A stretch of 64,000 bases of DNA from Gaetbulibacter sp. S0825 (GCF_011777505.1 NZ_JAATJT010000002.1:186001-250000); one strand, 5' to 3'; counted from the stretch's first letter, positions 1 to 8,595 are shown. Notes: a model not told the origin generated them from the letters alone. Made by a program: numbers and translations.

Positions 1-176
1 CCCATGACGCCGCGCATTCCGCCAGTGCCGAATTCTAAATTTTTATAAAAACTTTCTTTTAGTTGTTTTGGGTTTGAAGCAATTAATTCCTTTATTTTAT
101 TTTGTGTATCTGTATCAAAAGTTGGCGTTAACCACGCATTTACTTTTTCTAGAATTTGAGGTTCTATGTGAATCAT
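1..176 (-). CDS. Phosphosugar mutase (phosphoglucomutase/phosphomannomutase), N-terminal fragment
   Basis: Only the first 58 codons lie in the window; the rest continues beyond base 1. Translating the minus strand from the ATG at 176 gives an open frame whose residues about 47-58 read LEFGTGGMRGVMG, the conserved start of domain 1 in alpha-D-phosphohexomutases, just ahead of the phosphoserine loop (not in the window). Family members interconvert hexose 1- and 6-phosphates in the cytoplasm. Substrate (glucose, mannose or glucosamine phosphate) cannot be decided from this fragment. The GT2 gene follows upstream of it on the same strand after a 66-nt gap, with no terminator visible between them. 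Confidence 0.85.
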   Translation of the reverse strand, partial: MIHIEPQILEKVNAWLTPTFDTDTQNKIKELIASNPKQLKESFYKNLEFGTGGMRGVM

Positions 177-242
177 TAATTAAAATTTATATGCAAAAAT
201 AGCGAATTAACTAAGGTAATGTTGTTGATGAAACATTACAAC

Positions 243-1190
243 TTACAAATTCATTTTTTTATCAATTTTGTAGCGCTCTTTATCGTCTTTATTACGTAAA
301 ATAATTTCGCCTAAAAATCCAGCAACAAAAAATTGCGTCCCAATAATCATAGTTACTAAAGCGATGTAAAATTGAGGTCTTTGAGTTATTAATCGTCCTG
401 TAGGATTAATAAAAAGCTTATCAATACCTAAATAGATAGCAAAACAAAAACCTATAAAAAACATGAGGGCACCAAGAGCACCAAAAAAGTGCATTGGTCG
501 TTTCCCAAATTTGGATAAAAACCAAATGCTTATCAAATCTAAAAATCCATTAATAAATCGTTCCATACCAAATTTTGTTTTTCCGTATTTACGTGCTTGA
601 TGTTGTACCACTTTTTCGCCTATGTTACTAAACCCTTCATTTTTAGCTAATACGGGAATATAGCGATGCATTTCGCCATAAACATTGATGTTTTTTACAA
701 CCTCTTTATTGTAAGCCTTTAAACCACAATTAAAGTCATTTAGTTTAACACCTGAAGTTTTTCTGGCAGCCCAGTTAAAAAGTTTTGAAGGAATGTTTTT
801 TGAAATTACCGAGTCGTAACGTTTCTTTTTCCAACCAGAAACCAAGTCGTAACCCTTATCAGTAATCATTTTGTATAGTTCTGGGATTTCTTCAGGGTTG
901 TCCTGTAAATCGGCATCCATAGTAATAACTACATCACCTTTTGTTTCTAAGAAACCAGCATGAAGTGCTTGAGACTTCCCATAATTTTTAAAAAAACGAA
1001 TACCTTTTACAGCATTGTTTTTTTGTGAAAGCATTTCAATAGTTTCCCAGGACCCATCAGTACTACCATCGTCAATAAAAATAATCTCATACGAAAAATG
1101 ATTGGATTGCATAACGTTTGCAATCCAATCATGTAATTCGTTTAATGAGTCTTTCTCGTTAAGTAGTGGAATAACTACTGATATGTCCAT
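243..1190 (-). CDS. Family 2 glycosyltransferase, DPM1/GtrB-like, membrane-anchored
   Basis: 315 residues. The N-terminal GT-A domain has the nucleotide-binding IDDGSTDGSW at 39-48 and the metal-binding DAD at 92-94 within MDADLQDNPEE. Two C-terminal membrane helices (about 235-256 and 274-297) match bacterial polyisoprenyl-phosphate glycosyltransferases such as ArnC, GtrB and DPM1-like enzymes. The family moves a sugar from UDP- or GDP-sugar to undecaprenyl phosphate at the inner membrane face. The sugar is not predictable from sequence. Its upstream neighbour on the same strand encodes a DUF4199 membrane protein (45 nt apart), a pairing I know from other Flavobacteriia, so the two are probably co-transcribed. 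Confidence 0.9.
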   Translation of the reverse strand: MDISVVIPLLNEKDSLNELHDWIANVMQSNHFSYEIIFIDDGSTDGSWETIEMLSQKNNAVKGIRFFKNYGKSQALHAGFLETKGDVVITMDADLQDNPEEIPELYKMITDKGYDLVSGWKKKRYDSVISKNIPSKLFNWAARKTSGVKLNDFNCGLKAYNKEVVKNINVYGEMHRYIPVLAKNEGFSNIGEKVVQHQARKYGKTKFGMERFINGFLDLISIWFLSKFGKRPMHFFGALGALMFFIGFCFAIYLGIDKLFINPTGRLITQRPQFYIALVTMIIGTQFFVAGFLGEIILRNKDDKERYKIDKKMNL

Positions 1191-1234
1191 TTTTAAGTAA
1201 TTTCTATATTCTTTGTCAAAAGTAAAGAAATTAT

Positions 1235-1762
1235 TTAAGCATCAGGGTCAGATTTTTTCATAATTAAGGCTACTATTAGTCCTATAATTGCTTGAAATAA
1301 GAATCCCCAAGCCAAAGACTTAAGTGTGTTAACTATACTAAACTGGTTTTGACTTTCAATTTTTTCGACAGCTTCAGCTATGGCTTCAGCTGGTGCACCA
1401 AAACCTTCCATCATATTAATTGTTGATTCGACAGTAAGTTGCTGAATTTGTTTTGCAGCTTCTGGGTCTATATAGTTGAAGAGAATCATACTTACTATTG
1501 AGCTAATTCCTATTCCAATTGCAACAGTGATGAAGTAAGATGAAAAAGCTTCTTTAAATGATAAAAAACCACCATTCAAACTTTTTGATTTTGCAGTAGA
1601 AACAACTCCAAAAGCAATAATTGCTAGTAATAAAAATATCCCTAGCCACATATTTGCCATTAAATTAATGTCAACAAACCAAATGGCTATAGTTATCAAA
1701 GATAAAGCACCACCTAAATAGAGACCATAATTTATTGCACTAGATTTAATCGATTTTTCCAT
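1235..1762 (-). CDS. DUF4199 family membrane protein
   Basis: 175 residues with four predicted membrane helices (about 12-31, 36-54, 72-95 and 148-168). The sequence around GGFLSFKEAFSSYF between helices 2 and 3 and the variable loop with many Ala and Gln residues after helix 3 are typical of DUF4199. No catalytic motif is visible and the function of the family is unknown. It sits immediately upstream of the GT2 glycosyltransferase on the same strand, which suggests a role in envelope polysaccharide or lipid-linked sugar metabolism, but that is inference from position alone. Confidence 0.85.
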   Translation of the reverse strand: MEKSIKSSAINYGLYLGGALSLITIAIWFVDINLMANMWLGIFLLLAIIAFGVVSTAKSKSLNGGFLSFKEAFSSYFITVAIGIGISSIVSMILFNYIDPEAAKQIQQLTVESTINMMEGFGAPAEAIAEAVEKIESQNQFSIVNTLKSLAWGFLFQAIIGLIVALIMKKSDPDA

Positions 1763-1852
1763 AAATGTTATTTTTAGTTAATTTAATAGTTAGTATATGT
1801 TTGTTCTAAAATGTTACAATAAATATAGACGAATAAAAAAATAAATAATATG

Positions 1853-1882
1853 TTGTTGTTTTATGAAAAATTCTTAAATTTG
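1853..1882 (+). promoter_or_regulatory. Housekeeping promoter of rpmE2
   Basis: The -7 box TAAATTTG at 1875-1882 matches the Bacteroidota TAnnTTTG consensus exactly. TTG triplets at 1853-1855 and 1856-1858 lie 19 or 16 nt upstream as the -33 element. The start codon of L31 is at 1920, leaving a leader of about 30 nt. Confidence 0.7.
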
Positions 1883-1919
1883 CAGCTCGAAAAAAGAAAC
1901 GATTTTTAAAGTTTAAGTG

Positions 1920-2171
1920 ATGAAAAAAGGTATACATCCAGAAAATTATAGATTAGTAGCGTTTAAAGACATGTCTAACGACGATGTTTTTTTAACAAAA
2001 TCTACAGCTGATACTAGTGAAACAATAGAGGTTGATGGTGTTGAGTATCCATTGGTAAAAATGGAAATCTCAAGAACGTCTCATCCATATTATACAGGTA
2101 AGTCTAAATTAGTTGATACTGCTGGACGTATCGATAAGTTCAAGAACAAATACGCGAAATTCAAGAAGTAA
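1920..2171 (+). CDS. rpmE2: 50S ribosomal protein L31, type B
   Basis: 83 residues from the ATG at 1920. An in-frame GTG directly before it (1917) would add one Met, but the family begins [19 protein letters not shown], so ATG is preferred. This is the type B paralogue: it is longer than classical L31 and has no cysteine, so it lacks the zinc ribbon and works without zinc. It binds the central protuberance of the large subunit near the intersubunit bridge. It is a monocistronic gene with its own strong promoter (1853-1882) and a perfect hairpin terminator at 2192-2224. Confidence 0.97.
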   Translation: MKKGIHPENYRLVAFKDMSNDDVFLTKSTADTSETIEVDGVEYPLVKMEISRTSHPYYTGKSKLVDTAGRIDKFKNKYAKFKK

Positions 2172-2191
2172 TTTCTACGACTATAATATTT

Positions 2192-2224
2192 AAAGCCTTT
2201 CAATTATTGAAAGGCTTTTTTATT
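2192..2224 (+). terminator. Intrinsic terminator of rpmE2
   Basis: The sequence AAAGCCTTTCAAT/ATTGAAAGGCTTT forms a near-continuous stem with a minimal loop, followed by a run of T. It lies 20 nt after the rpmE2 stop codon. Confidence 0.85.
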
Positions 2225-2276
2225 TGGTATTAATTTTAAAATGTAACTTTGAGTTCTAAATATAGAAAACTATACA

Positions 2277-3452
2277 ATGAACTACATTCTTTTTGATGGT
2301 CCATCACGCAACAAATTATTACCATTCACTTATACGCGACCTGTAGCAGACATAAGAATTGGTATTTTAACCATTCGTGAAAAATGGGAGAAGTATCTAG
2401 GTTATACTACTTCTACAGTTACTGAGGAATACTTAACAGAAAAATTCCCAATGGTTGAATTAGAAGAGAATGTTATGGTTAACGCTTCCTATTTACCTAA
2501 TGCTGAACTTGTAGAGCTAATTAAGTCCTTAAGTGAAAAGCAGGCAATATTTAAAGGTGAAGACGTAATTGCATTTCACACGCAAGCTGAACAAGAAGAA
2601 GTGAATTTTGATGAATACGAAGCTATTGAGTTTGAAAGGGAGATTTTATGTATAGAAAATACTTGGGATATTTTTTCGAAGAATGGCGAAGCTATTCGTC
2701 AAGATTTTGAATTATTGACTAACGGAAGACAATCACAACCTATCCCAAAAAGCGTGAATGTTATTCACGCTGAAAATATTTTTATTGAAGAAGGTGCAAA
2801 GCTCGAATTTGTAACATTAAATGCGAGTTCTGGTCCAATTTATATTGGCGAAAATGCCGAAATTATGGAAGGTAGTATTATTCGTGGTCCTTTTGCTTTA
2901 TGTGAACATGCTATAGTAAAATTGGGAGCAAAAATTTATGGGCCAACGACTGTTGGACCCCATAGCAGAGTAGGAGGCGAAGTGAATAACTCGGTGCTAT
3001 TTGGTTATTCCAATAAAGGTCATGATGGGTTTTTAGGAAACTCTGTCCTAGGAGAATGGTGTAATTTGGGAGCAGACACAAATAATTCTAACCTAAAAAA
3101 TAATTATGCCGAAGTAAGACTTTGGGATTATGAAACCGAAGGATTTGCTAGAACTGGATTACAATTTTGTGGACTCATGATGGGAGATCATAGTAAATGT
3201 GGTATTAATACCATGTTTAATACAGGGACCGTTGTTGGTGTAAGCGCTAACATATTTGGAAGTGGTTTTCCTAGAAACTTTGTACCAAGTTTTAGTTGGG
3301 GAGGTAATAGTGGTTTTACTACTTACTTAACCAAAAAAGCTTTTGAGGTAGCAAAGGTAGTCATGAGTAGGAGAAACGTTGAGTTTACCCAGCAAGATGC
3401 CAAGATTTTAGAGCATATTTTCGAAGACACTAAAAGGTTTAGAAGAGAATAG
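2277..3452 (+). CDS. GlmU-like sugar nucleotidyltransferase / left-handed beta-helix protein (Bacteroidota type)
   Basis: 391 residues. The N-terminus (NYILFDGPSRNKLLPFTYTR) matches the Bacteroidota-specific GlmU-like family rather than true GlmU: the usual LAAGxGTRM nucleotide loop is absent. From about residue 165 the protein shows imperfect hexapeptide repeats of the left-handed beta-helix type (for example IYIGENAEIMEGSIIRGPF, then AKIYGPTTVGPHSRVGGEV), which in relatives carry acyl or acetyl transfer. It has been proposed to supply UDP-GlcNAc or a related nucleotide sugar. Whether the first domain is active here is uncertain. It lies convergent to the peptide-binding lipoprotein gene with no gap (3452/3453). 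Confidence 0.8.
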   Translation: MNYILFDGPSRNKLLPFTYTRPVADIRIGILTIREKWEKYLGYTTSTVTEEYLTEKFPMVELEENVMVNASYLPNAELVELIKSLSEKQAIFKGEDVIAFHTQAEQEEVNFDEYEAIEFEREILCIENTWDIFSKNGEAIRQDFELLTNGRQSQPIPKSVNVIHAENIFIEEGAKLEFVTLNASSGPIYIGENAEIMEGSIIRGPFALCEHAIVKLGAKIYGPTTVGPHSRVGGEVNNSVLFGYSNKGHDGFLGNSVLGEWCNLGADTNNSNLKNNYAEVRLWDYETEGFARTGLQFCGLMMGDHSKCGINTMFNTGTVVGVSANIFGSGFPRNFVPSFSWGGNSGFTTYLTKKAFEVAKVVMSRRNVEFTQQDAKILEHIFEDTKRFRRE

Positions 3453-5081
3453 TTAATTCTTTTTCACTCTTTTTACATCTAACAAGTTAATAGGGTTAAT
3501 GCCCAAACCAGTTACTTCTTTTCTAGTAAAGCGTACAACTTCATCATAAAACATATTTACTACAGGTGTTTTATCCATAACCAAAGAATCCATTTTCGCA
3601 TATAAAATCTCACGTTTTTTAGTGTCAGTTTCAGTAAATGCTTGTTCATACCATTCATCAAATTGAGCATCTTTAAAATGTGTGTAATTAGGACCATTGG
3701 GCGCAAAATTCTTGCTATAATATAAAGACAGATAGTTTTCGGCATCAGGATAATCGGCAATCCAACTGGCTCTAAACATATCTAATTTCCCATTTGCTTT
3801 TGCTTCTTTAAGAGTTGAAGGCGGAATAACATCCACATTAACCATAAGTCCGTGCTTTTGTAATTCACGTTGTATATATTCACAAAAGCTTAAATAATTA
3901 CTTGTGGTTGTTATTGTAATTTCAGGATTTTGATTTCCAGTTTCTTCAATATATTGTGCGATTAATGCTTTGGCTTTTTCTGGTTGATATGTAAAACCAA
4001 CTTTACTGTTAAAACCCGGTAGCCCTTTGGGAATAAAACCTCCATTAGCAGGAATTCCAATGCCATTACGCAAATAAGTCATCATTTTTTTTCTGTCAAA
4101 ACCATAATTTACAGCTTTTCTTAATAGGTCTGATTGAACCTCAGGAACATTTGAATCCATAAAAAATGCTAGGTATTCTGTATTCAAATAAGGTCCTCGA
4201 ATCATGTTTACATCATCTGCATAAAATTCACGTAATTCTCCCTTTGCAGTTAATATTTCGTCCTTATAAGATGCATCCAATCCAGAGACAAAGTCAATAT
4301 TTCCTTGAGCAAATTGCAAAAATTCACTTTGTTTGTCTGGTAAAAAGGTAATCGCTATCGCTTCTAAATAAGGCAATGAGTTTCCTTGAGCGTCTTTTTC
4401 AAAATAATTATGGTTCTTTCTAAAAACCAACTTTAAATTTTCTTCCCAACGTTTAAATTTAAAAGGTCCAGTGCCGATAGGATTAGATCTAAAATCGCTG
4501 CCATAATGTTCTACAATCTCTTTTGGAACTACAGAGCAATACTTCATGGTTAACAACCCTAAAAACGCTGGAAAAGGTTGATTTAATTGGATGTTAAATG
4601 TACTGTCGTTCACTGCTTTAAAAGTTTCTACCTTTCCTAAAACCCAACTTCCTGGAGAAGCTACTTGTTTGTCATTTAATCGATTAAAACTGTACTCAAA
4701 GTCTTTTGCAGTAACAGTTCTAGTAGAATCACTTCCAAATAAAGAATGCTTATGAAAATATACATCATTTCTTAAAGTAAATGTATAAGATAATGCGTCT
4801 TGAGAAATATGCCATGTTTTGGCAATACTTGGTTGAACGATTAAACTATCATCCATTTGCACCAAACCATTAAATAATTGGTTTGCTGCCCAAATATCAG
4901 ATAAATCTTTTGCAAATGCAGGGTCTAAGGATCCAATATTTTTGTGTTCATTGTACCTAAAAACTTGAGAATCGTTATTAGATTTATTTTTGGATGTGCA
5001 AGAGCAAAATACAATAGTGATACAAAAAAGCAATGTATATGCTTTAAAGTATTCTGAGGTGAGGGCAATTGGTTTTATCAT
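3453..5081 (-). CDS. ABC transporter substrate-binding lipoprotein, oligopeptide/nickel type (SBP_bac_5)
   Basis: 542 residues from the ATG at 5081. A longer open frame extends upstream to 5330 but overlaps mtaB and its promoter on the other strand. Starting at 5081 gives a proper lipoprotein signal: a hydrophobic stretch at 14-25 ending IVFCSC, with Cys28 as the likely lipidated residue. The mature part is a family 5 solute-binding protein (SLDPAFAKDLSDIWAANQLFNGLVQ near the N-terminus, PIGTGPFKFKRWEENLKL in the middle, then the second lobe). Such proteins deliver di- or oligopeptides to an Opp/Dpp permease, but no permease or ATPase gene is nearby, so it is an orphan here. Confidence 0.85.
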   Translation of the reverse strand: MIKPIALTSEYFKAYTLLFCITIVFCSCTSKNKSNNDSQVFRYNEHKNIGSLDPAFAKDLSDIWAANQLFNGLVQMDDSLIVQPSIAKTWHISQDALSYTFTLRNDVYFHKHSLFGSDSTRTVTAKDFEYSFNRLNDKQVASPGSWVLGKVETFKAVNDSTFNIQLNQPFPAFLGLLTMKYCSVVPKEIVEHYGSDFRSNPIGTGPFKFKRWEENLKLVFRKNHNYFEKDAQGNSLPYLEAIAITFLPDKQSEFLQFAQGNIDFVSGLDASYKDEILTAKGELREFYADDVNMIRGPYLNTEYLAFFMDSNVPEVQSDLLRKAVNYGFDRKKMMTYLRNGIGIPANGGFIPKGLPGFNSKVGFTYQPEKAKALIAQYIEETGNQNPEITITTTSNYLSFCEYIQRELQKHGLMVNVDVIPPSTLKEAKANGKLDMFRASWIADYPDAENYLSLYYSKNFAPNGPNYTHFKDAQFDEWYEQAFTETDTKKREILYAKMDSLVMDKTPVVNMFYDEVVRFTRKEVTGLGINPINLLDVKRVKKN

Positions 5082-5096
5082 TTGGCTTATAAATTG

Positions 5097-5104
5097 TAAA
5101 TTTG
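5097..5104 (+). promoter_or_regulatory. -7 box of the mtaB promoter
   Basis: TAAATTTG matches TAnnTTTG exactly and is followed by GCAC, as at other strong flavobacterial promoters. It lies 22 nt before the mtaB ATG. A clear TTG at the usual -33 distance is not obvious (a TTTGG occurs about 12 nt upstream), so only the -7 box is called. Confidence 0.55.
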
Positions 5105-5126
5105 CACGCTTGGTAAAAATACAAGA

Positions 5127-6455
5127 ATGAACGCTAGAAAAAAAGTCGCTTTTTATACACTTGGATGTAAACTTAATTTTTCTGAAACTTCCACAATTGC
5201 AAGGAGTTTTGAGAGCGAAGGGTTTGATCGTGTTGATTTTCAGGAGGTAGCAGATATTTATGTGATAAACACCTGCTCGGTTACTGAAAATGCAGATAAG
5301 CGTTTTAAAACTATTGTAAAGCAAGCACAAAAAGCAAATTCCAAAGCATTTGTGGCAGCAATTGGGTGTTATGCTCAGCTAAAACCAGAAGCGTTAGCAG
5401 ATGTTAATGGTGTAGATTTAGTTCTTGGGGCTACTGAGAAATTTAAAATCACCGATTATTTAAATGATTTAACCAAAAATGACTTTGGTGAAGTACATTC
5501 ATGCGAAATTGAAGATGCCGATTTTTATGTTGGTAGTTACTCTATTGGTGATCGTACTCGAGCATTTTTAAAAGTGCAAGATGGATGTGATTATAAGTGT
5601 ACGTATTGTACAATCCCATTAGCGAGAGGAATTTCTAGAAGTGATACACTTAACAATGTCTTAAAGAATGCCAAAGAAATTTCAGAACAAAATATTAAGG
5701 AAATTGTTCTTACAGGAGTCAATATTGGTGATTATGGTAAAGGAGAATTTGGAAACAAAAAGCATGAGCACACATTTTACGAATTAGTGCAGGCACTAGA
5801 TGAGGTTGAAGGGATTGAGCGTTTACGTATTTCGTCTATAGAGCCAAATTTATTAAAAAATGAGACCATAGATTTTGTTTCTAATAGTAAAACGTTTGTG
5901 CCTCATTTTCATATTCCATTACAAAGCGGAAGCAACGAACTACTAAAATTAATGCGTCGTCGTTATTTAAGGGAATTATATGTGGATCGTGTAAATAGGA
6001 TAAAACAAGTGATGCCTCATGCATGCATTGGAGTGGATGTTATTGTTGGTTTTCCAGGAGAAACAGATGAGCTTTTTTTAGAAACCTATAATTTTTTAGC
6101 AGATTTGGATATTTCATATTTACATGTATTTACCTATTCTGAAAGAGATAACACGTTAGCTGCCGACATGGAAGGTGTTGTGCCTAAAAATGTACGTTCT
6201 AAGCGTAGTAAAATGTTACGAGGGTTGTCTGTTAAAAAGCGTCGTGCATTTTACGAAAGTCAATTAGGAACTAATAGAACAGTATTATTTGAAGGTGAAA
6301 ATAAGGAAGGCTATATACATGGATTTACTGAGAATTATGTAAAAGTTAAAACCCCATGGAATCCTGAACTGGTTAATACATTGCATGAAGTAGAACTTTG
6401 TGAAATCGATGACGATGGTTTGGTTCGTTTTGAATTTCTAAAAGAATTTGCATAA
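5127..6455 (+). CDS. mtaB: tRNA (N6-threonylcarbamoyladenosine-37 C2)-methylthiotransferase
   Basis: 442 residues, the usual length for MtaB. The N-terminal UPF0004 domain holds three cluster cysteines at C14 (TLGCKLNFSE), C50 and C81. The radical SAM domain has C154-x3-C158-x2-C161 (CDYKCTYC) for the SAM-binding 4Fe-4S cluster, and a TRAM domain closes the protein (about 375-435). The enzyme turns t6A37 into ms2t6A37 in ANN-decoding tRNAs in the cytoplasm. The TLGCKLNFSE start separates it from MiaB and RimO, which begin differently. It is transcribed divergently from the peptide-binding lipoprotein and converges on a GNAT gene. Confidence 0.95.
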   Translation: MNARKKVAFYTLGCKLNFSETSTIARSFESEGFDRVDFQEVADIYVINTCSVTENADKRFKTIVKQAQKANSKAFVAAIGCYAQLKPEALADVNGVDLVLGATEKFKITDYLNDLTKNDFGEVHSCEIEDADFYVGSYSIGDRTRAFLKVQDGCDYKCTYCTIPLARGISRSDTLNNVLKNAKEISEQNIKEIVLTGVNIGDYGKGEFGNKKHEHTFYELVQALDEVEGIERLRISSIEPNLLKNETIDFVSNSKTFVPHFHIPLQSGSNELLKLMRRRYLRELYVDRVNRIKQVMPHACIGVDVIVGFPGETDELFLETYNFLADLDISYLHVFTYSERDNTLAADMEGVVPKNVRSKRSKMLRGLSVKKRRAFYESQLGTNRTVLFEGENKEGYIHGFTENYVKVKTPWNPELVNTLHEVELCEIDDDGLVRFEFLKEFA

Positions 6456-6480
6456 AAAAAACCGAAACTTTCGTTTCGGT
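6454..6480 (-). terminator. Terminator after the GNAT gene
   Basis: ACCGAAAC-TTTC-GTTTCGGT is a perfect 8-bp stem at 6461-6480. Read on the minus strand it is followed by seven T, so it ends transcription of the GNAT gene. On the plus strand there is no T tract after it, so it is a poor terminator for mtaB. Confidence 0.75.
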
Positions 6481-6486
6481 CTTCAA

Positions 6487-6783
6487 TTAAATTCTTACAC
6501 CAACAGGTAGCATACTTTTGTAGCGTCTGTTTCTGCGGATAAATTTTGCAATAGGAGGGCTCGTTGGCACCACACTAATGTTTCTATCTTGAATATTAGC
6601 CATCACAAGCTTTAAAAAGTCTTCAACAAACACCTCGTCCGCAACACATTCAGGAACAACAAGTTTTGTTAAAAAAATCTTTCGGTCTTGGAGGGAATAC
6701 TCAATAGTTGCTAAATTACCTTCTACTTCTAGTTGAAATTGTCTTAAAAAGGTATTGTCAATAAGTTCAGCTGCATCTATCAT
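6487..6783 (-). CDS. Small GNAT-like acetyltransferase (YjdJ/Gtn-type, COG2388-like)
   Basis: 98 residues. The order of short strands around FQLEVEGNLATIEYSLQD, then LTKLVVPECV, then a helix and NISVVPTSPPIAKFIRRN matches the minimal single-domain GNAT fold of the YjdJ group, which lacks several strands of classical GNATs. The segment VVPTSPPIAKFIRRNRRYK corresponds to the conserved C-terminal motif. The group is thought to bind acetyl-CoA; substrates are unknown. It has its own minus-strand promoter (TACCTTTG at 6838-6845) shared back to back with the hydrolase gene, and its own terminator. Confidence 0.75.
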   Translation of the reverse strand: MIDAAELIDNTFLRQFQLEVEGNLATIEYSLQDRKIFLTKLVVPECVADEVFVEDFLKLVMANIQDRNISVVPTSPPIAKFIRRNRRYKSMLPVGVRI

Positions 6784-6837
6784 AATTAGTCTGTTTTATT
6801 CAATGGAGAAAGAACTATTTTATATAGTTTTGTCGTG

Positions 6838-6845
6838 CAAAGGTA
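6838..6845 (-). promoter_or_regulatory. -7 box of the GNAT gene promoter
   Basis: On the minus strand the sequence is TACCTTTG followed by CACG, an exact TAnnTTTG match, about 55 nt upstream of the GNAT start at 6783. Confidence 0.55.
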
Positions 6846-6890
6846 CTAAAAAAATCATTACAAACCTTATAAACAGTGACTTAATTAATT

Positions 6891-7553
6891 ATGAGCCAAG
6901 ATTTAATACATGTTTACTTCATGCCTGGAATGGCTGCTAACCCTTCTATTTTTGAACACATACAACTCCCCAAGGAGGAGTATAGAGTCCATTTATTGGA
7001 ATGGTTTGTACCAAACCTTAATGAAACACTGGAGGAATATGCCAAACGAATGGCAGAAAAAATTGAGTACGATAATGTTATATTATTGGGTGTTTCCTTT
7101 GGGGGTGTTCTGGTTCAAGAGATGAGTAAATTCCTAAATCTAAAAAAGCTCATTATAGTTTCTAGCGTAAAAAACAAACATGAATTACCAAAAAGAATGA
7201 AGCTTGCAAAAATCACTAAAGCTTACAAATTATTGCCAACTCAGTTTGTAAGTAACTTTGAATCTTTTGCTAAATATACCTTTGGAGAAACTATTAAAAA
7301 GCGTGTAAACTTGTACAAAAAGTACTTGTCGGTTAATGATAAAAGGTATTTGGATTGGGCAATTCATAATATGATATGCTGGGAACAAGATGAAGTTATA
7401 TCAAACATTATTCATATTCATGGAGATAAAGATCCAGTATTTCCCATTAAGAATATTTCTGATAGTATTATTGTAAAAGGAGGTACTCATATCATGATTA
7501 TTAATAAATATAAATGGTTTAACGAGAACCTACCAAAATTGATTCTTAGTTAA
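6891..7553 (+). CDS. Alpha/beta hydrolase, unknown substrate
   Basis: 220 residues without a signal peptide, so cytoplasmic. The nucleophile elbow is GVSFGG (67-72, Ser69). The acid is probably the Asp in HGDKDPVFP and the His lies in GGTHIMI near the C-terminus, completing a Ser-Asp-His triad. The N-terminal FMPGMAANPSIF provides the oxyanion hole region. Short hydrolases of this type occur in many Flavobacteriaceae; no specific substrate is indicated. It lies 56 nt upstream of the lytic transglycosylase on the same strand and could be co-transcribed with it. Confidence 0.8.
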   Translation: MSQDLIHVYFMPGMAANPSIFEHIQLPKEEYRVHLLEWFVPNLNETLEEYAKRMAEKIEYDNVILLGVSFGGVLVQEMSKFLNLKKLIIVSSVKNKHELPKRMKLAKITKAYKLLPTQFVSNFESFAKYTFGETIKKRVNLYKKYLSVNDKRYLDWAIHNMICWEQDEVISNIIHIHGDKDPVFPIKNISDSIIVKGGTHIMIINKYKWFNENLPKLILS

Positions 7554-7609
7554 AATTTATTGCTATCTCAGTTTTTTCATTAATTTTAGTGCTTAATAAA
7601 CTTTTTAAA

Positions 7610-8539
7610 ATGATGAAGACAATAAAAAATATTTTAGCATGTCTTGGATTATTAAGTTTATCTGGACTGTTGATTTTTGCAGTTCAAGATGCTCCAAGTG
7701 ATGAAAATTTAGAAAAGAAAATTATTAACGATTATAATGTTTACGCATTAAACGTTCCAGAAAATTTGGATTTTGCTGGTGAAGCCTTGCCTTTAGGCAA
7801 TCCTGATATTTTAGAACGTATGGATCGAGAATTATTGGTAAACACCTATTGGCAATCTAACGCTCTGTTAATGTTTAAAAGAGCAAACAAGTATTTCCCT
7901 ATCATAGAACCAATTCTTGAAAAACATGGCATACCGAACGATTTTAAGTATTTGGCAGTCATAGAAAGTGGATTAACAAATGCTGTATCGCCTGCTGGAG
8001 CAAGAGGTGTATGGCAAATAATGAAAGCTACAGGGCGCGAAAATGGACTGGAAATTAACACAAACGTGGACGAGCGCTATAACCTTGAAAAATCTACCGA
8101 GGTAGCCTGTAAATATTTATTAGAAGCTAAAGAGCGTTTTGGAAGCTGGACACTAGCTGCAGCATCTTATAATGCTGGAAAAGCAGGAGTAGCTAGACGT
8201 TTAAAAGAGCAAAACGTTTCTGATTATTACGATTTATTACTTGGAGAAGAAACTGGACGTTACATGTTTAGAATTGTAGCTTTAAAAGAGATATTAAACC
8301 ATCCAGATAAATATGGATTTAACTTTAGACATAAAGATTTATACAAGCCAGTTCCAACTTATAAAGTAGCTGTAGATACTGCTGTGACCGATTTTGTAAA
8401 GTTTTCAGAGAATTTTGGCATTAACTACAAAATACTAAAACTGCATAACCCTTGGCTTCGAGAACCGCATCTTAATAACAAATCTCGTAAAGAGTATTTT
8501 ATAGACATCCCAGAAGCAGGTTATTACTCAAAACCTTAG
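7610..8539 (+). CDS. Membrane-bound lytic murein transglycosylase (SLT domain, MltD-like)
   Basis: 309 residues from the ATG at 7610. A GTG 21 nt upstream (7589) is in frame, but starting at 7610 puts the signal/anchor (about 5-25) right behind a short basic N-terminus; ATG 7613 is equally possible. The SLT domain spans about 100-225: catalytic Glu119 in VIESGL, the SPAGARGVWQ motif and the AAASYNAGKAG motif. Such enzymes cleave MurNAc-GlcNAc bonds with formation of 1,6-anhydro-MurNAc in the periplasm. Unlike MltD, no LysM repeats follow the catalytic domain; about 85 residues of unassigned C-terminus remain. It ends at a perfect bidirectional hairpin. Confidence 0.88.
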   Translation: MMKTIKNILACLGLLSLSGLLIFAVQDAPSDENLEKKIINDYNVYALNVPENLDFAGEALPLGNPDILERMDRELLVNTYWQSNALLMFKRANKYFPIIEPILEKHGIPNDFKYLAVIESGLTNAVSPAGARGVWQIMKATGRENGLEINTNVDERYNLEKSTEVACKYLLEAKERFGSWTLAAASYNAGKAGVARRLKEQNVSDYYDLLLGEETGRYMFRIVALKEILNHPDKYGFNFRHKDLYKPVPTYKVAVDTAVTDFVKFSENFGINYKILKLHNPWLREPHLNNKSRKEYFIDIPEAGYYSKP

Positions 8540-8554
8540 TAAGGGTAATTTTAA

Positions 8555-8594
8555 AACATAAAAAAAGCACTGATTTCAGTGCTTTTTTTATGTT
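8555..8594. terminator. Bidirectional terminator, lytic transglycosylase / TPR gene
   Basis: A perfect 19-bp inverted repeat with a TT loop carries A and T tracts on its two sides (GCACTGATTTCAGTGC core), so it can terminate both converging genes. Confidence 0.9.
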
Positions 8595-8595
8595 G

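Noticed and set aside
5082-5330. N-terminal extension of the peptide-binding protein to 625 residues
   Set aside because: It overlaps the mtaB gene and its promoter on the other strand, and would bury the lipoprotein signal peptide inside the protein.
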